This document shows, in pieces, positions 28,302-41,064 of a stretch of DNA of 64,000 bases. The notes beneath the pieces were generated by a model. The model saw only the letters and a program-made list of their open reading frames with translations. It searched no databases and was not told where the DNA came from. The position numbers were made by a program, and so were the translations under genes. Each line of letters opens with the position of its first letter. Within the stretch, counting starts at the first letter, position 1. Origin of the DNA: Ramlibacter aquaticus (lineage in GTDB: Bacteria > Pseudomonadota > Gammaproteobacteria > Burkholderiales > Burkholderiaceae_C); NCBI RefSeq assembly GCF_015159745.1, contig NZ_JADDOJ010000005.1, positions 1 through 64,000 of the forward strand, read 5' to 3'.

Positions 28302-31300
28302 TCAGTTGGTGCCCGCGCGGGGCGGCTGGGCGGCGGCGGCCTCGGTGGCCGCGCCGCGCGGAATGCGGGTGACCTGCGGGTCGGACCAGGTGCCGCCGAC
28401 GTGGAATTCCTGCGTGGCGGCGCGGATCAGCGGCTGGCGCAGCACCAGCTGCGCCAGGAAGCTGCCCAGGCCGATCGCCGGGTTGATCACGCTGGCCACC
28501 AGAGAGGCGGTCCCGGCGTTGATCTCGGGCACCACCACCACCTTGATGTCCTGCGTCTCGCGCGCGATGTCGGCCTTGCCGTCCATGAGCACGGCGGCGT
28601 TGACACCCTTCATCTGCAGGTTGTTGGTGGCGGCGATGCCGTCCTGGATGGTGATGTCGCCACGCACGAAATCGAAGGCGAAGCCCTCGCTGAAGACGTC
28701 CCGGAAGTCCAGCGCCAGGCGGCGCGGCAAGGCCTGCAGGCTGAGCACGCCCAGCAGCTTGGCCAGCCCCGGGTCGGCCTTGAGGAACTGCCCGGCCTCC
28801 ACGTTGACGTTGAAGGCGCCGTCCATGCTGGCGTAGTTGAGCGAGAGCGGCGAGCCCAGCCAGGCCACCTGGCCCTCCATGCGGCCACGGCCGCGCTGCA
28901 GCACGTCCTTCATGCCGAAGCGGGCGAGCAGCTGTCCGGAATCGGCGATGTCGAGCCGGAAGCGCAGGGCGGTGCGCATGCGCTCGGGCGCGGGCCGGGC
29001 GCCGCGCGGCGGCGGCGCGGCCGAGGGCGGCGCCGCCAGCACGGCCCAGTTGCCGGTGGCGGAGAAGCTGGCCTCGGGCAGGCTGAGGTTCATGCGCGAG
29101 AGCCGCCACTCGCGCTGCGCCCCCGCGCCCCGGTTCTGCGCCTCGACCTCGAGCCTGCCGAGCTTGCGGCCCTTCAGCTCGAACTCGTCCACCACCACGT
29201 CCAGGGCCGGCAGGGCCGAGGGCTGCTCGTCGATCAGGGTCTCGACCTCGCGGGCGGCCTGCGCGGCCAGCGACAGCCGGGACAGCCGTGCGTAGACCCG
29301 CGCCGGACCGGCGCTGGCCTGGCGGTATTCGATGTAGCCGCCCAGTTCCGCCCCGTCCACGTTGGCGCGCCAGGTGCCGCCCTCGCGCGAGCCGCCCAGC
29401 ACCACGTTGTGCAGGGCCCGCCCGTCCAGCACCAGCTCGCGCGCCCGCAGCGCCATGACGGTGGGCAGGTAGGACTGCAGGCTGGACGCCGCGCTGGCGG
29501 CCGGGGCGCTGCCGTTCGCCGCGGCGGCCGGCCCGCGGGCGGACGCCTGCGACGACGAGAAGAGCTCGGACCAGCTGTCCAGGTTGACCGCGCCCAGGTT
29601 GACGTTGGCCGCCACGCCCTGCTCGGGCGCGGCCACGGATTCGCCGGGCGCCAGGCCCAGGGCCAGCGTGCCGCGCAGCACGCGGGGATCGGGGCCCGAG
29701 AGGTCTCGCAGGTAGCTGACCTGCAGCAGGCGGCCGAGGTCCAGGCTGAGCTGGTCCTGCAGCCGCCCGCTGGCGGCCGGGGCCGCCGCCGATTCGCGGG
29801 TGAGCGCGGTTTCGAAGCGCAGGGGCAGGCTCTGCTCCGCTGTCTTGGCCAGCGGCGGCGGCAGGTTTACGGCCAGCCCCTGCAGGGTGCTCGCGACGGT
29901 GACCTCGGGCACGCCGCGCCGCACCAGCACGCCCACGCTGTAGGGGGCGCTGCCGGTCGCGTCGCGGGCCAGGCGGGCCACGAAGCCCAGCTCGCGCGCC
30001 TGGCGCAGGCCCTCGGCCGTGGCGGTGCCCGTGGCGCGGATCTGGACCCAGGTCTCCGGCCGCGGCCCCGGGGCCGGCCGGGTGCCGCCCTCGATGCGCA
30101 CGTCCCCGCCCAGCGCACGGGCCTGCGTGCCCGTGAGCGTGAAGCCGCGCTCGTTGAAGGCGACGGTGCCGCGCGCGCGGGCCAGCAGCGGGATGTCGGG
30201 CGTGAGCTGCACGTCGTTGCCGGCGAGCAGCACGCTGCCCTGCACGCGTGACTTGTCCAGGCTGGCCACGGGCAGCTCGAGCTTGAGCCGCACCTCGGTC
30301 GGGCCGGTGGCGCTGGCGCGGGCCAGGCTCTGGCTGACCAGCTCGCGGATGGGCGAGCCATTCACCACCGCCAGCGCGTCGGGCAGCGGGCCCTTGATGT
30401 CGGCCGTGACGCCGACGGTGGTGGCGTCCAGGTTGGGGATCTGGGCCTCGGCGCGGAACTGCAGCCCCGGCGCCCCCAGGATGCGGCCTGTGGCGCCCTT
30501 GACCGCCATGCCGGCGCGCTCGAAGACCAACTCGCCGCTGAGCTGGGTGAGCGCGGGCCAGGCCGGCCCGCTCGGGGTGGCGCTGCGCGGCACGTAGGCG
30601 AGGGTGGCGTTGCGCACCTCGGTGCTGATGCGGAAATCGCCCTGGCGCGGGCTGCGGAACGGGAAGTCGGCCAGGTCGCCGCGCACCCGCACCTTGCCGC
30701 CGCTGGCCTGGCCGCTGAGCACGGCCTCGCGCACATAGCTGCGCGCCTCCTGGGGAACGCCCAGGGGCAGGTAGCGCCAGATGCGGGCCCCGTCGGCGCG
30801 CGCGATGGTGGCCTGCAGGTCCAGCACGCCGGGGAAGCGTCGCGCGCCCGTGCCGGTCTTCCAGCTGGCCTGCAGCTCGCCCTGGGCGTCGGCGTTGCTG
30901 AAGCGCAGGCCGTTCACGCTGGCCGAGATCGCGGGGCCATCGAGCTTCCATTGCAGGTCGGCCGAGAGATCGTCCATGCGCAGCAGCGGGTCCTCGAACA
31001 CACCCGGCAGGTCCAGCAGGCCGTTGTGCAGGCGGATGCGGCCCTTGCCGCCGGCCTGGGTCAGGTCCAGGTCCACGCTGGCGCCGCGCACGCCCGGCGT
31101 CGCGCCATGCCCCGGGTGGCCGGCGCTGGCCGCCAGTGCCGGTTGCGCCGCGATCTCCAGGCCGCTGGCCCGCACCCGGGCCTGGTAGCTCTGCAAGGCG
31201 TCCAGCGGGCCGGTCCAGCGGGCCTGCAGCAGCTCCACCTCGCCGCGCGGCGCATAGGCCGTCAGCGCGTCGTGCGTCGCCTGCGACAGGGGCAGCCGCG

Positions 31301-32423
31301 CCGCGACCTGGCCCAGGGCGAACAGGTCCAGCCGGTCGGCGCGCAGCTCGCCCTGCGGCGGGTGCTGGCCGGAGGCGTCCAGCCAGCGCAGGAAGACGTT
31401 GCCGCCCGGCCAGCGCTGGCCTTCGCGGGTCTGGAACTGCAGCCCCGTGGTCTCCAGCTCGAAGCCGCCGTCCAGCCGCTTGCCGCCCAGGCGGCCCGAG
31501 ATCGAGGCCAGCGCCAGCGGCGCCAGCCGGGGGCCCAGCGTGGTGTCCACGTCGGCCAGCGCCAGGTCGGCGGTGCCGCCGGTGACGACCCCGTGGGCCA
31601 CGTCGGCCCAGGCGCGCACGGCGCCGTGGCCATGGCTGACCTGGATGCCCAGGTCGGCGTAGCGCCCCAGCTCGGTCACGTCGACGCGGGCGAAATCCGC
31701 GTGCAGCTGGCCGTCCCAGTCGCGCCAATGGCCGGCATGCGTGGACAGCAGGGGCTGGCGGAAGATGCCGCGCAGGCTGAAGCGCTCGCCCCAGGCGGTG
31801 GGCGGCGTCGCGTCCAGGCGGATCGCATGGCGCCGGGCGCCGTTGCGCACCACCAGGTCCACGTGCTCCAGCGCCAGGGGCGCCGCGCCCCGCATCTCGT
31901 CATGCCAGCGCACCGTGCCCTCGTGGATCACGAATTCGGGCTGCTCGAAGAACCAGTCGGCGCCGCCGCCCCCGGCGCCGCCCCGGGCCAGGTCCAGGCC
32001 TGCGACGTGGACGCGGCCGTCGGCGTCGCGCCGGATGTCGATCTCCGGCCGGTCGATGTACAACTGCTCGAAGCCCAGGGCCAGCACCGAGCGCGGCGAC
32101 AGCGAGGCCAGCACCCGCGGCAGCAGCAGGGCGGGCCGGCCGGCCGCGTCGAGCAGGGCGACCTCCCTGAGCTCGAAGGAGGGGATGAATCCCTCCGTCA
32201 GCACCTCGATGCTGCCGATGCGCACGGGTACCCCCAGCACGCGCGAGGCCTCGGCTTCGACCCGGGGGCGCATCTCGCCGATTCGCGGCACAATCCACTG
32301 ATGGAGAGCACCCCAGGCCAGCACCAGCGCGAGCCAGGCTGCCAGCAGCAACCAGAGCGCCAGCTTCGCCACGGCGGCATAGGCCCGCAGCGGGCCTGAG
32401 GGTTTCGTCGGGCGGTGGGTCAT
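28302..32423 (-). CDS. yhdP: YhdP family AsmA-like envelope protein
   Basis: A 1373-residue inner-membrane-anchored protein of the YhdP/TIGR02099 AsmA-like group, which in enterobacteria forms a periplasmic bridge moving phospholipids to the outer membrane. After a short cytosolic start, one membrane helix (about residues 20-42, WLLLAAWLALVLAWGALHQW) is followed by a long periplasmic beta-rich part; the C-terminal AsmA-like part reads FNVNVEAGQFLKADPGLAKLLGVLSLQ (about 1230-1257), typical of the family. ATG 32423 faces glnE, whose ATG is only 24 bases away. Confidence 0.92.
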   Translation of the reverse strand: MTHRPTKPSGPLRAYAAVAKLALWLLLAAWLALVLAWGALHQWIVPRIGEMRPRVEAEASRVLGVPVRIGSIEVLTEGFIPSFELREVALLDAAGRPALLLPRVLASLSPRSVLALGFEQLYIDRPEIDIRRDADGRVHVAGLDLARGGAGGGGADWFFEQPEFVIHEGTVRWHDEMRGAAPLALEHVDLVVRNGARRHAIRLDATPPTAWGERFSLRGIFRQPLLSTHAGHWRDWDGQLHADFARVDVTELGRYADLGIQVSHGHGAVRAWADVAHGVVTGGTADLALADVDTTLGPRLAPLALASISGRLGGKRLDGGFELETTGLQFQTREGQRWPGGNVFLRWLDASGQHPPQGELRADRLDLFALGQVAARLPLSQATHDALTAYAPRGEVELLQARWTGPLDALQSYQARVRASGLEIAAQPALAASAGHPGHGATPGVRGASVDLDLTQAGGKGRIRLHNGLLDLPGVFEDPLLRMDDLSADLQWKLDGPAISASVNGLRFSNADAQGELQASWKTGTGARRFPGVLDLQATIARADGARIWRYLPLGVPQEARSYVREAVLSGQASGGKVRVRGDLADFPFRSPRQGDFRISTEVRNATLAYVPRSATPSGPAWPALTQLSGELVFERAGMAVKGATGRILGAPGLQFRAEAQIPNLDATTVGVTADIKGPLPDALAVVNGSPIRELVSQSLARASATGPTEVRLKLELPVASLDKSRVQGSVLLAGNDVQLTPDIPLLARARGTVAFNERGFTLTGTQARALGGDVRIEGGTRPAPGPRPETWVQIRATGTATAEGLRQARELGFVARLARDATGSAPYSVGVLVRRGVPEVTVASTLQGLAVNLPPPLAKTAEQSLPLRFETALTRESAAAPAASGRLQDQLSLDLGRLLQVSYLRDLSGPDPRVLRGTLALGLAPGESVAAPEQGVAANVNLGAVNLDSWSELFSSSQASARGPAAAANGSAPAASAASSLQSYLPTVMALRARELVLDGRALHNVVLGGSREGGTWRANVDGAELGGYIEYRQASAGPARVYARLSRLSLAAQAAREVETLIDEQPSALPALDVVVDEFELKGRKLGRLEVEAQNRGAGAQREWRLSRMNLSLPEASFSATGNWAVLAAPPSAAPPPRGARPAPERMRTALRFRLDIADSGQLLARFGMKDVLQRGRGRMEGQVAWLGSPLSLNYASMDGAFNVNVEAGQFLKADPGLAKLLGVLSLQALPRRLALDFRDVFSEGFAFDFVRGDITIQDGIAATNNLQMKGVNAAVLMDGKADIARETQDIKVVVVPEINAGTASLVASVINPAIGLGSFLAQLVLRQPLIRAATQEFHVGGTWSDPQVTRIPRGAATEAAAAQPPRAGTN

Positions 32424-32447
32424 GAAAACATCGAAGCGTTGGGAATT

Positions 32448-35225
32448 ATGATCGCCGCACGGGGCCTGGGTTCATCCGTCGCCGGGCTGGCGCAGCCCGC
32501 GCCGCTGTCCGCCCACTCCCGGTTCGCCCAGCGCATCCGCCGCCGCTACCCCCAGGAGCGCGCGCTCCTGCCCGCGGGCGCCCCCACCCCGGCCACCCTG
32601 GTCAGCGTCTTCCAGGCCCTGCGCGGCCGCGGCCTGGCCGCCGGCGCCGCGCTGCGCGTGCTGCGGCAGCTGGTGATGGAGCGGCTGCTCACCCTGGACT
32701 GCGACCAGGAGGCGTCGCTGGCGGTGGTCACGCGGGGCGTCACCGAGCTCGCCGAATTCGCGCTGGACATCGCCTGCACCGAGGCCGAACGCGAGCTCGA
32801 TGCGCTGCACGGCGCCCCGCTGGACGAGAACGGCCGCCGGGCCCGGCTCTGGGTCGTCGGCATGGGCAAGCTGGGGGCACGCGAGCTCAACGTCTCCAGC
32901 GACATCGACCTCATCTACGTCTACGACGAGGACGGCGAGACCGCCGGCACCGACAACGGCCGCGGCCGCATCAGCAACCACGAGTACTTCGCCAAGGCGG
33001 TGCGCATCGTCAGCGCGCTCATCGGCGAGGTGACCGAGCACGGCTTCGTGTTCCGGGTCGACCTGATGCTGCGGCCCAACGGCAACTCCGGCCCGCCGGC
33101 GATTTCGCTGGGCGCCCTGGAGGACTACTTCCTGGTCCAGGGCCGGGAGTGGGAACGCTTCGCCTGGCTCAAGAGCCGGGTCGTCGCGCCGCGCGCCGCC
33201 ATCGACGACGGCTCGGCCAAGGCGCTGGGCGGCGTGGTGCTGCCCTTCGTGTTCCGCCGCTACCTGGACTACGCCGTCTTCGACGCGCTGCGCGTGCTGC
33301 ACAAGCAGATCCGCGAGCATGCCGCCCGCCGCAGCGCCGGCCGGCCCGAACGCGCCAACGACGTGAAGCTGTCGCGCGGCGGCATCCGAGAGATCGAATT
33401 CACCGTGCAGCTGCTGCAGGTGGTGCGCGGCGGCCAGTTCCCCGAGTTGCGCACCCGTGCCACGCTGTCGGCGCTGCAACGGCTGGAGGCGGCCGACCTG
33501 ATGCCGCGGGCCACGGGCGAGGCCCTGGCGCGCGCCTACGAGTTCCTGCGCCGGGTCGAGCACCGCATCCAGTACCTGGACGACCAGCAGACCCACGTGC
33601 TGCCCATGGACGACGACGGCGAGGACGTCGACGCCCCAGGCAGCGGCCCCACGGGCGACCTCGCCTGGATCGCCCGCAGCCTGGGCTTCCCCGACCCCTG
33701 CGCCTTCCTGCACGCCCTGGACGAACACCGCGAGCTGGTGGCGCAGGAGTTCGACCGCCTGCTGGGCGGCAGCGCGGGCTGCAAGGGTTGCGCCGGACCG
33801 CGCGCCGTGCAGTCGCAGTCCCCCGACCTGGACAAGGTCGTGGCCGGCCTGCCGCCGCGCCTGCGCGAGCGGCTCCAGGGCTGGCGCCAGCACCCCCGCG
33901 TGCTGGCCCTGCGCGAAGACGCCCGGGTGCGGCTGGCCCGGCTGGTGGACCGCACCGCGCAGTGGCTGGAGGCCGGTCTGGTGAACGAGGAGGCGGCGCT
34001 GCGCATGGTCGACTGGATCGAGCCGCTGCTGCGCCGCGACAGCTACCTGGCGCTGCTGGTGGAACGCCCCGGCGTGCACGAGCGGCTGCTGCGCCTGCTG
34101 GGCGCGGCGCGCTGGCCCGCCCGCTACCTGCTGCAACACCCCGGGGTGATCGACGAGCTGGCGAGCCAGCAGCTGCTGGGCGAGCGCTTTGCCGCCGCCG
34201 ATTTCGAAGCCGAGCTGGAGGACAGGCGGCGCTCCCTGCGGGTGACGGGCGAGGACGACGACGAGGCCCTGCTGAACCTGCTGCGGCGCGCCCACCACGC
34301 GGAGGTGTTCCGCACCCTGGCGCGCGACGTGGAGGGGCTGCTCACCGTGGAGCAGGTGGCGGACGACCTCTCCGCCCTGGCGGACGCCATGCTGCGCGTG
34401 ACGGCGCGCTGGTGCTGGCAGCGGCTGAAGCAGCGCCACTGCGAACAGCCGCATTTCGCCATCATCGGCTACGGCAAGCTGGGCGGCAAGGAACTGGGCT
34501 ACGGCAGCGACCTGGACATCGTCTTCGTCTACGAGGACGAGGACGAGCGCGCGCCGGAGGCCTACGCCGCCTTCGTGCGCAAGCTGATCAACTGGCTCTC
34601 GACCAAGACGTCCGAGGGCGACCTGTACGAGATCGACACCGCGCTGCGCCCGAACGGCAGCTCCGGCCTGCTGATCACCACCTTCGACGCCTACGCCAAC
34701 TACCAGCGCGGCCGCGGCAGCAACACCGCCTGGACCTGGGAACACCAGGCCATGACGCGGGCGCGCTTCGTGCTCGGCGAGGAAAGCCTGCGCCAGCGCT
34801 TCGACACCGTGCGCGAGGCCGTGATCACCGCCCCGCGCGACCGCGAGTCGCTGCGGGCCGAGATCGTGGGCATGCGCGAGAAGGTCCGGGCGGCGCGGCC
34901 GGTGCCCGCCGGCCGCTTCGACGTGAAGCACAGCCCCGGCGGCATGGTGGACGCGGAGTTCGCGGTGCAGTTCCTGGTGCTGGCCTGCGCGGCCTCGCAC
35001 CCTTCGCTGGTGGACAACGTGGGCAACATCGCCCTGCTGCAGCGGGCCGAGGCGGCCGGGCTGCTGCCGGCCGGCGTGGGCCAGGCCGCTGCGGCGGCCT
35101 ACCGCGAACTGCGGCGGGTGCAGCACCGCGCCCGGCTGGACGAGGCCCCCACGCAGGTGGAGCCGCAGGCCGTCACGGCCGAGCGCGAGGCCGTGCTGGC
35201 CCTCTGGCGCGCCGTCTTCGGCTGA
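32448..35225 (+). CDS. glnE: Glutamine synthetase adenylyltransferase/adenylyl-removing enzyme
   Basis: A 925-residue bifunctional enzyme that adenylylates and deadenylylates glutamine synthetase in response to PII. Two nucleotidyltransferase domains are complete: WVVGMGKLGARELNVSSDID near the N-terminus (deadenylylase) and IIGYGKLGGKELGYGSDLDI further on (adenylylase), each with the Asp pair. I chose ATG 32448, which fits the family N-terminus; GTG 32415 upstream is open but would overlap yhdP. The stop at 35225 directly abuts the stop of converging rfaE2. Confidence 0.95.
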   Translation: MIAARGLGSSVAGLAQPAPLSAHSRFAQRIRRRYPQERALLPAGAPTPATLVSVFQALRGRGLAAGAALRVLRQLVMERLLTLDCDQEASLAVVTRGVTELAEFALDIACTEAERELDALHGAPLDENGRRARLWVVGMGKLGARELNVSSDIDLIYVYDEDGETAGTDNGRGRISNHEYFAKAVRIVSALIGEVTEHGFVFRVDLMLRPNGNSGPPAISLGALEDYFLVQGREWERFAWLKSRVVAPRAAIDDGSAKALGGVVLPFVFRRYLDYAVFDALRVLHKQIREHAARRSAGRPERANDVKLSRGGIREIEFTVQLLQVVRGGQFPELRTRATLSALQRLEAADLMPRATGEALARAYEFLRRVEHRIQYLDDQQTHVLPMDDDGEDVDAPGSGPTGDLAWIARSLGFPDPCAFLHALDEHRELVAQEFDRLLGGSAGCKGCAGPRAVQSQSPDLDKVVAGLPPRLRERLQGWRQHPRVLALREDARVRLARLVDRTAQWLEAGLVNEEAALRMVDWIEPLLRRDSYLALLVERPGVHERLLRLLGAARWPARYLLQHPGVIDELASQQLLGERFAAADFEAELEDRRRSLRVTGEDDDEALLNLLRRAHHAEVFRTLARDVEGLLTVEQVADDLSALADAMLRVTARWCWQRLKQRHCEQPHFAIIGYGKLGGKELGYGSDLDIVFVYEDEDERAPEAYAAFVRKLINWLSTKTSEGDLYEIDTALRPNGSSGLLITTFDAYANYQRGRGSNTAWTWEHQAMTRARFVLGEESLRQRFDTVREAVITAPRDRESLRAEIVGMREKVRAARPVPAGRFDVKHSPGGMVDAEFAVQFLVLACAASHPSLVDNVGNIALLQRAEAAGLLPAGVGQAAAAAYRELRRVQHRARLDEAPTQVEPQAVTAEREAVLALWRAVFG

Positions 35226-35717
35226 TCAGGCCGGGGCGTCGCCGCGGATGCGGCGTACCAGGGCCGTGGTGGAGTAGCCGGGCACGAAGGGAATGGCCAG
35301 GGCCTGGCCACCCCAGCTGCGCACCAGGGCCGACTCCGGCAGCGTGTCCATGTCGTAGTCGCCGCCCTTGACCAGGATGTCGGGGCGCAGCTCGGCGATG
35401 AGCGCGGTGGGCGTGTCCTCGTCGAACCAGGTCACCAGACTCACGCTGTCCAGCGCGGCCAGCATGACGGCGCGGTCGGCCTCGTTGTTGAGCGGGCGCT
35501 CGGGCCCCTTGCCCAGGCGGCGCGCCGACGCATCCGAATTGAGCGCCACCACCAGGCTGGCGCCCAGGGCACGCGCCTGGCCCAGGTAGACCACGTGGCC
35601 GCGATGCAGCACGTCGAACACCCCGTTGGTGAAGACCACGGGGCCGGGGAGGCGGGCCACCGCTTCGCGCGCCGCGGCGCGTGCGACGATCTTGTCCAGG
35701 AAGCCCGGGGGCTGCAC
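35226..35717 (-). CDS. rfaE2: D-glycero-beta-D-manno-heptose 1-phosphate adenylyltransferase
   Basis: The adenylyltransferase half of the HldE reaction, here a separate 163-residue protein that makes ADP-heptose for LPS inner core. The nucleotidyltransferase signature reads VVFTNGVFDVLHRGHVVYLG (HxGH-type motif HRGH), followed by ALNSDASARRLGKGPERPLN and VKGGDYD. GTG 35717 (MQPPGFLDKIVA) is the best start, nine bases after the stop of the ferritin-like gene. It may supply substrate for the GT9 heptosyltransferase-like gene at 48 kb. Confidence 0.93.
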   Translation of the reverse strand: MQPPGFLDKIVARAAAREAVARLPGPVVFTNGVFDVLHRGHVVYLGQARALGASLVVALNSDASARRLGKGPERPLNNEADRAVMLAALDSVSLVTWFDEDTPTALIAELRPDILVKGGDYDMDTLPESALVRSWGGQALAIPFVPGYSTTALVRRIRGDAPA

Positions 35718-35725
35718 CGCGCGCC

Positions 35726-36589
35726 TCAGGCGGCGCTGGGCAGCGGCGCGCCGGCCGGTGCCAGCGAGGCCGTGATTTCCTTGCGGTAGCGGTTGAGCTC
35801 CTGCACGCTCTTGAAGCTGCGGTCCATCAGCAGGCTCATGTTGTGCAGGATGCGCTCGACCACCTTGCTTTCCCAGGCGGCGTCGAAGTTGATCTGCTTG
35901 TCCAGCCAGTGCTCCAGCCACTCCGGGTTGGGCAGGCGGGACTGGATGGTGTCGCGGGGGAACAGCGACTTGTTCACGTGCAGGTTGGTCGGGTGCAGGG
36001 CCTGCGCGGTGCGGCGGGCGCTGGCCATCAGGACGCCCACCTTGCTGAACGCGGCCTTGGCCTCGTTGCCGAAGCGCGAGATCGCGCGCTTCATGTAACG
36101 CAGGTAGGCGCCGCCGTGGCGCGCCTCGTCCTGCGACAGCGTGGTGTAGATCTTGCGGATCACCGGCTCGGTGTGCCACTCGGCGGCCCGGCGGTACCAG
36201 TGGTTCAGGCGCACCTCGCCGCAGAAGTGCAGCATCAGGGTTTCCAGCGCCGGCGCCGGCTCGAACTCGAAGCGCACGGCGTGCAGCTCTTCCTCGGTGG
36301 GCACCAGGTCGGGCCGGAAGCGGCGCAGGTACTCCATCAGCACCAGCGAATGCTTCTGCTCCTCGAAGAACCAGATGGACATGAAGGCGGAGAAATCGCT
36401 GTCGTCGCGGTTGTCGCGCAGGAACATCTCGGTCGCGGGCAGGGCTGCCCACTCCGTGATGGCGTTCATCTTGATGGTGTAGGCCTGCTCATCCGAGAGC
36501 CGCGACGCGTCGAACTCGTTCCAGGGGATGTCCTTGTCCATGTCCCAGCGGACGGACTCGAGTTGCTTGAACAATTCCGGATAGAGCAT
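35726..36589 (-). CDS. Ferritin-like di-iron family protein
   Basis: A 287-residue, all-helical protein of the ferritin-like superfamily, resembling the acyl-ACP desaturase-type proteins of beta-proteobacteria. Candidate metal ligands are paired: Glu in ITEWAALP, EEQKH (ExxH type), Glu in HFCGEVRLNHWY and DEARH (ExxRH type). This supports a di-iron or similar carboxylate-bridged centre, but substrate is unknown. It precedes rfaE2 and may be cotranscribed. It is divergent from the glutathione peroxidase gene. Confidence 0.78.
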   Translation of the reverse strand: MLYPELFKQLESVRWDMDKDIPWNEFDASRLSDEQAYTIKMNAITEWAALPATEMFLRDNRDDSDFSAFMSIWFFEEQKHSLVLMEYLRRFRPDLVPTEEELHAVRFEFEPAPALETLMLHFCGEVRLNHWYRRAAEWHTEPVIRKIYTTLSQDEARHGGAYLRYMKRAISRFGNEAKAAFSKVGVLMASARRTAQALHPTNLHVNKSLFPRDTIQSRLPNPEWLEHWLDKQINFDAAWESKVVERILHNMSLLMDRSFKSVQELNRYRKEITASLAPAGAPLPSAA

Positions 36590-36699
36590 GAGGGGCGTAC
36601 TTTCGTCGAACAGCGAATTTTAAGGGTGAGGGTGAAAATCTCTTGACCAAATGCCGGCATGGCCCTGTTTCGTGCCGGCCCACCAGGAGTTTTCGCAAC

Positions 36700-39707
<3,008 letters not shown>

Positions 39708-39714
39708 GTCCGGT

Positions 39715-40287
39715 TTGGCGATCAAGTCCACCATCTTCAAGGCCGAAGTCCAGGTTGCGGACATCGACCACGGCTACTACGCCGACCACACGCTGACCCT
39801 GGCGCGCCACCCGAGCGAGACCGACGACCGCATGATGGTCCGGCTGGCGGCGCTGGCGCTCAACGCCCACCGCCTGCAGGACGACTGCGGCGGCGACGGC
39901 ACCCTGGGTTTCGGGGCGGGCCTGTCCAACCCGGACGACCCGGACGTGGTGCTGCGCGACTTCACCGGCGCCACCCGCCTGTGGGTGGAGGTGGGCCAGC
40001 CCGAGGAAAAGCCGCTGGTGCGGGCCTGCTCGCGTGCCGATTCGGTCTGCGTCTACGCCTTCTCCAGCGCGGCCGACATCTGGTGGCGCGGCATCGAGAA
40101 CAAGGTGGCGCGCCTGGCCAACCTCTCGGTCTGGCGCATCCCCACGCAAGCCGCGCCGGAACTGGCGCAGCTGGCCGAACGCAGCATGCGGCTGCAGGCC
40201 ACCATCCAGGAAGGTGCGCTCATGATCGGCAACAGCGAACGCACCGTCTCCTTCGAGCCCGTGCGCTGGAAACAGGCCACCCGCTAG
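39715..40287 (+). CDS. yaeQ: YaeQ family protein
   Basis: A 190-residue YaeQ protein, structurally a PD-(D/E)XK nuclease-like fold with unproven activity; the E. coli homolog was linked to suppression of a transcription-elongation (RfaH) defect. Typical segments are MAIKSTIFKAEVQVADIDHGYYADHTLTLARHPSETDDRMMVRL (positions 1-45 in outline), DFTGATRLWVEVGQPEEKPL and the C-terminal ATIQEGALMIGN. TTG 39715 is the start, with AGGT upstream; no ATG exists nearby. The stop overlaps that of the converging gene in CTAG (40284-40287). Confidence 0.9.
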   Translation: MAIKSTIFKAEVQVADIDHGYYADHTLTLARHPSETDDRMMVRLAALALNAHRLQDDCGGDGTLGFGAGLSNPDDPDVVLRDFTGATRLWVEVGQPEEKPLVRACSRADSVCVYAFSSAADIWWRGIENKVARLANLSVWRIPTQAAPELAQLAERSMRLQATIQEGALMIGNSERTVSFEPVRWKQATR

Positions 40288-40592
40288 GCCGGACCCGGCA
40301 TCCAGCGGCCGCAAGCCCAGCACGCTTCGAAGCCGCCCTCCACGATCTCGCCGCAGGCGCAGGCCCAGCGGCGCTGCGGCACCCGGCGCAGGGCGGCCAG
40401 CAGCGCGCGCGCCGCCGGCTCCTGCGCTTCGTCGCGCAGCCACACCTCGGGCAGGCACTGGTCGGGCGGCAGTTCACCGGCTGCCGCGCCCAGGTAATAG
40501 CGCTGCATCACGGCGTCGATGCCGCCCTGGCGCAGGGCGTCCACCCAGAGCGCCGCGATCGCGATGTTGGGGGCCTGGGTCAGCTTGCGCAT
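40284..40592 (-). CDS. DUF2007-like protein with C-terminal zinc ribbon
   Basis: A 102-residue protein. The N-terminal 70 residues look like a DUF2007 putative signal-transducing domain (LTQAPNIAIAALWVDALRQGGIDAVMQ, YYLGAAAGELP, PEVWLRDEAQE). The C-terminal 30 residues carry CACGEIVEGGFEACWACG, a pattern of four Cys suited to one zinc. It lies six bases after the DUF3717/DUF1289 gene and is likely cotranscribed with it. Function unknown. Confidence 0.75.
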   Translation of the reverse strand: MRKLTQAPNIAIAALWVDALRQGGIDAVMQRYYLGAAAGELPPDQCLPEVWLRDEAQEPAARALLAALRRVPQRRWACACGEIVEGGFEACWACGRWMPGPA

Positions 40593-40598
40593 GCCGGC

Positions 40599-41006
40599 TC
40601 AGGCCCGCGCGGCCCGTTCGGCATAGCGGTTGAAACGCCAGGCACTGCCGTCCAGCGTGATGCGGCGCCAGGTGCTGCGCTTCTCGGCCGGGCTCATCTC
40701 GGTCCAGCGCTGCACCTCGTCGAAGCTGCGGCCGCAGCCCTTGCAGCGCTCGTCGCCCTGGCTGGTGGAGCAGATCGCGATGCAGGGGGTGTCGGGCGTG
40801 GTGTCGTACCAGGCCATCCAGGCCGCCTGCGCGGCGGGCGCCAGGGCCTGCTCGTCGACCTCGTCGCGGTGCTGCACGACCATCAGCGCATAGACCTCGG
40901 CCAGCGCGCGCAGCTCCGCCGCCAGGGTCACGCCATCGGGCGAAGGCTTGCGCTCGCGCCAATGGTTGATGGCGGCCTCGATGTCGGTGATGTGGATGGC
41001 GGCCAT
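40599..41006 (-). CDS. DUF3717-DUF1289 fusion protein
   Basis: A 135-residue cytoplasmic protein made of two small families: DUF3717 at the N-terminus (ITDIEAAINHWRERKPSPDG, residues about 5-65) and DUF1289 at the C-terminus, with the Cys pattern PCIAICSTSQGDERCKGCGRS followed by WTEMSPAEKRSTWRRI. The Cys set (C-x3-C-x7-C-x2-C) may bind metal. I start at ATG 41006 because the DUF3717 homology begins there; the frame stays open to 41060. Divergent from the TerC riboswitch promoter. Confidence 0.75.
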   Translation of the reverse strand: MAAIHITDIEAAINHWRERKPSPDGVTLAAELRALAEVYALMVVQHRDEVDEQALAPAAQAAWMAWYDTTPDTPCIAICSTSQGDERCKGCGRSFDEVQRWTEMSPAEKRSTWRRITLDGSAWRFNRYAERAARA

Positions 41007-41064
41007 GGGCGGGCAATGCGGGAAGGGGCGCATCATACGTCCAGCCGCGCGGCGGCGCATGGCC

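Noticed and set aside
32415..32447. GTG start for glnE at 32415
   Set aside because: It would overlap the yhdP start on the other strand and adds eleven residues not seen in the family; ATG 32448 fits better.
32472..35126. Long minus-strand open frame opposite glnE
   Set aside because: Same antisense artefact: the plus strand encodes a full GlnE with both nucleotidyltransferase motifs.
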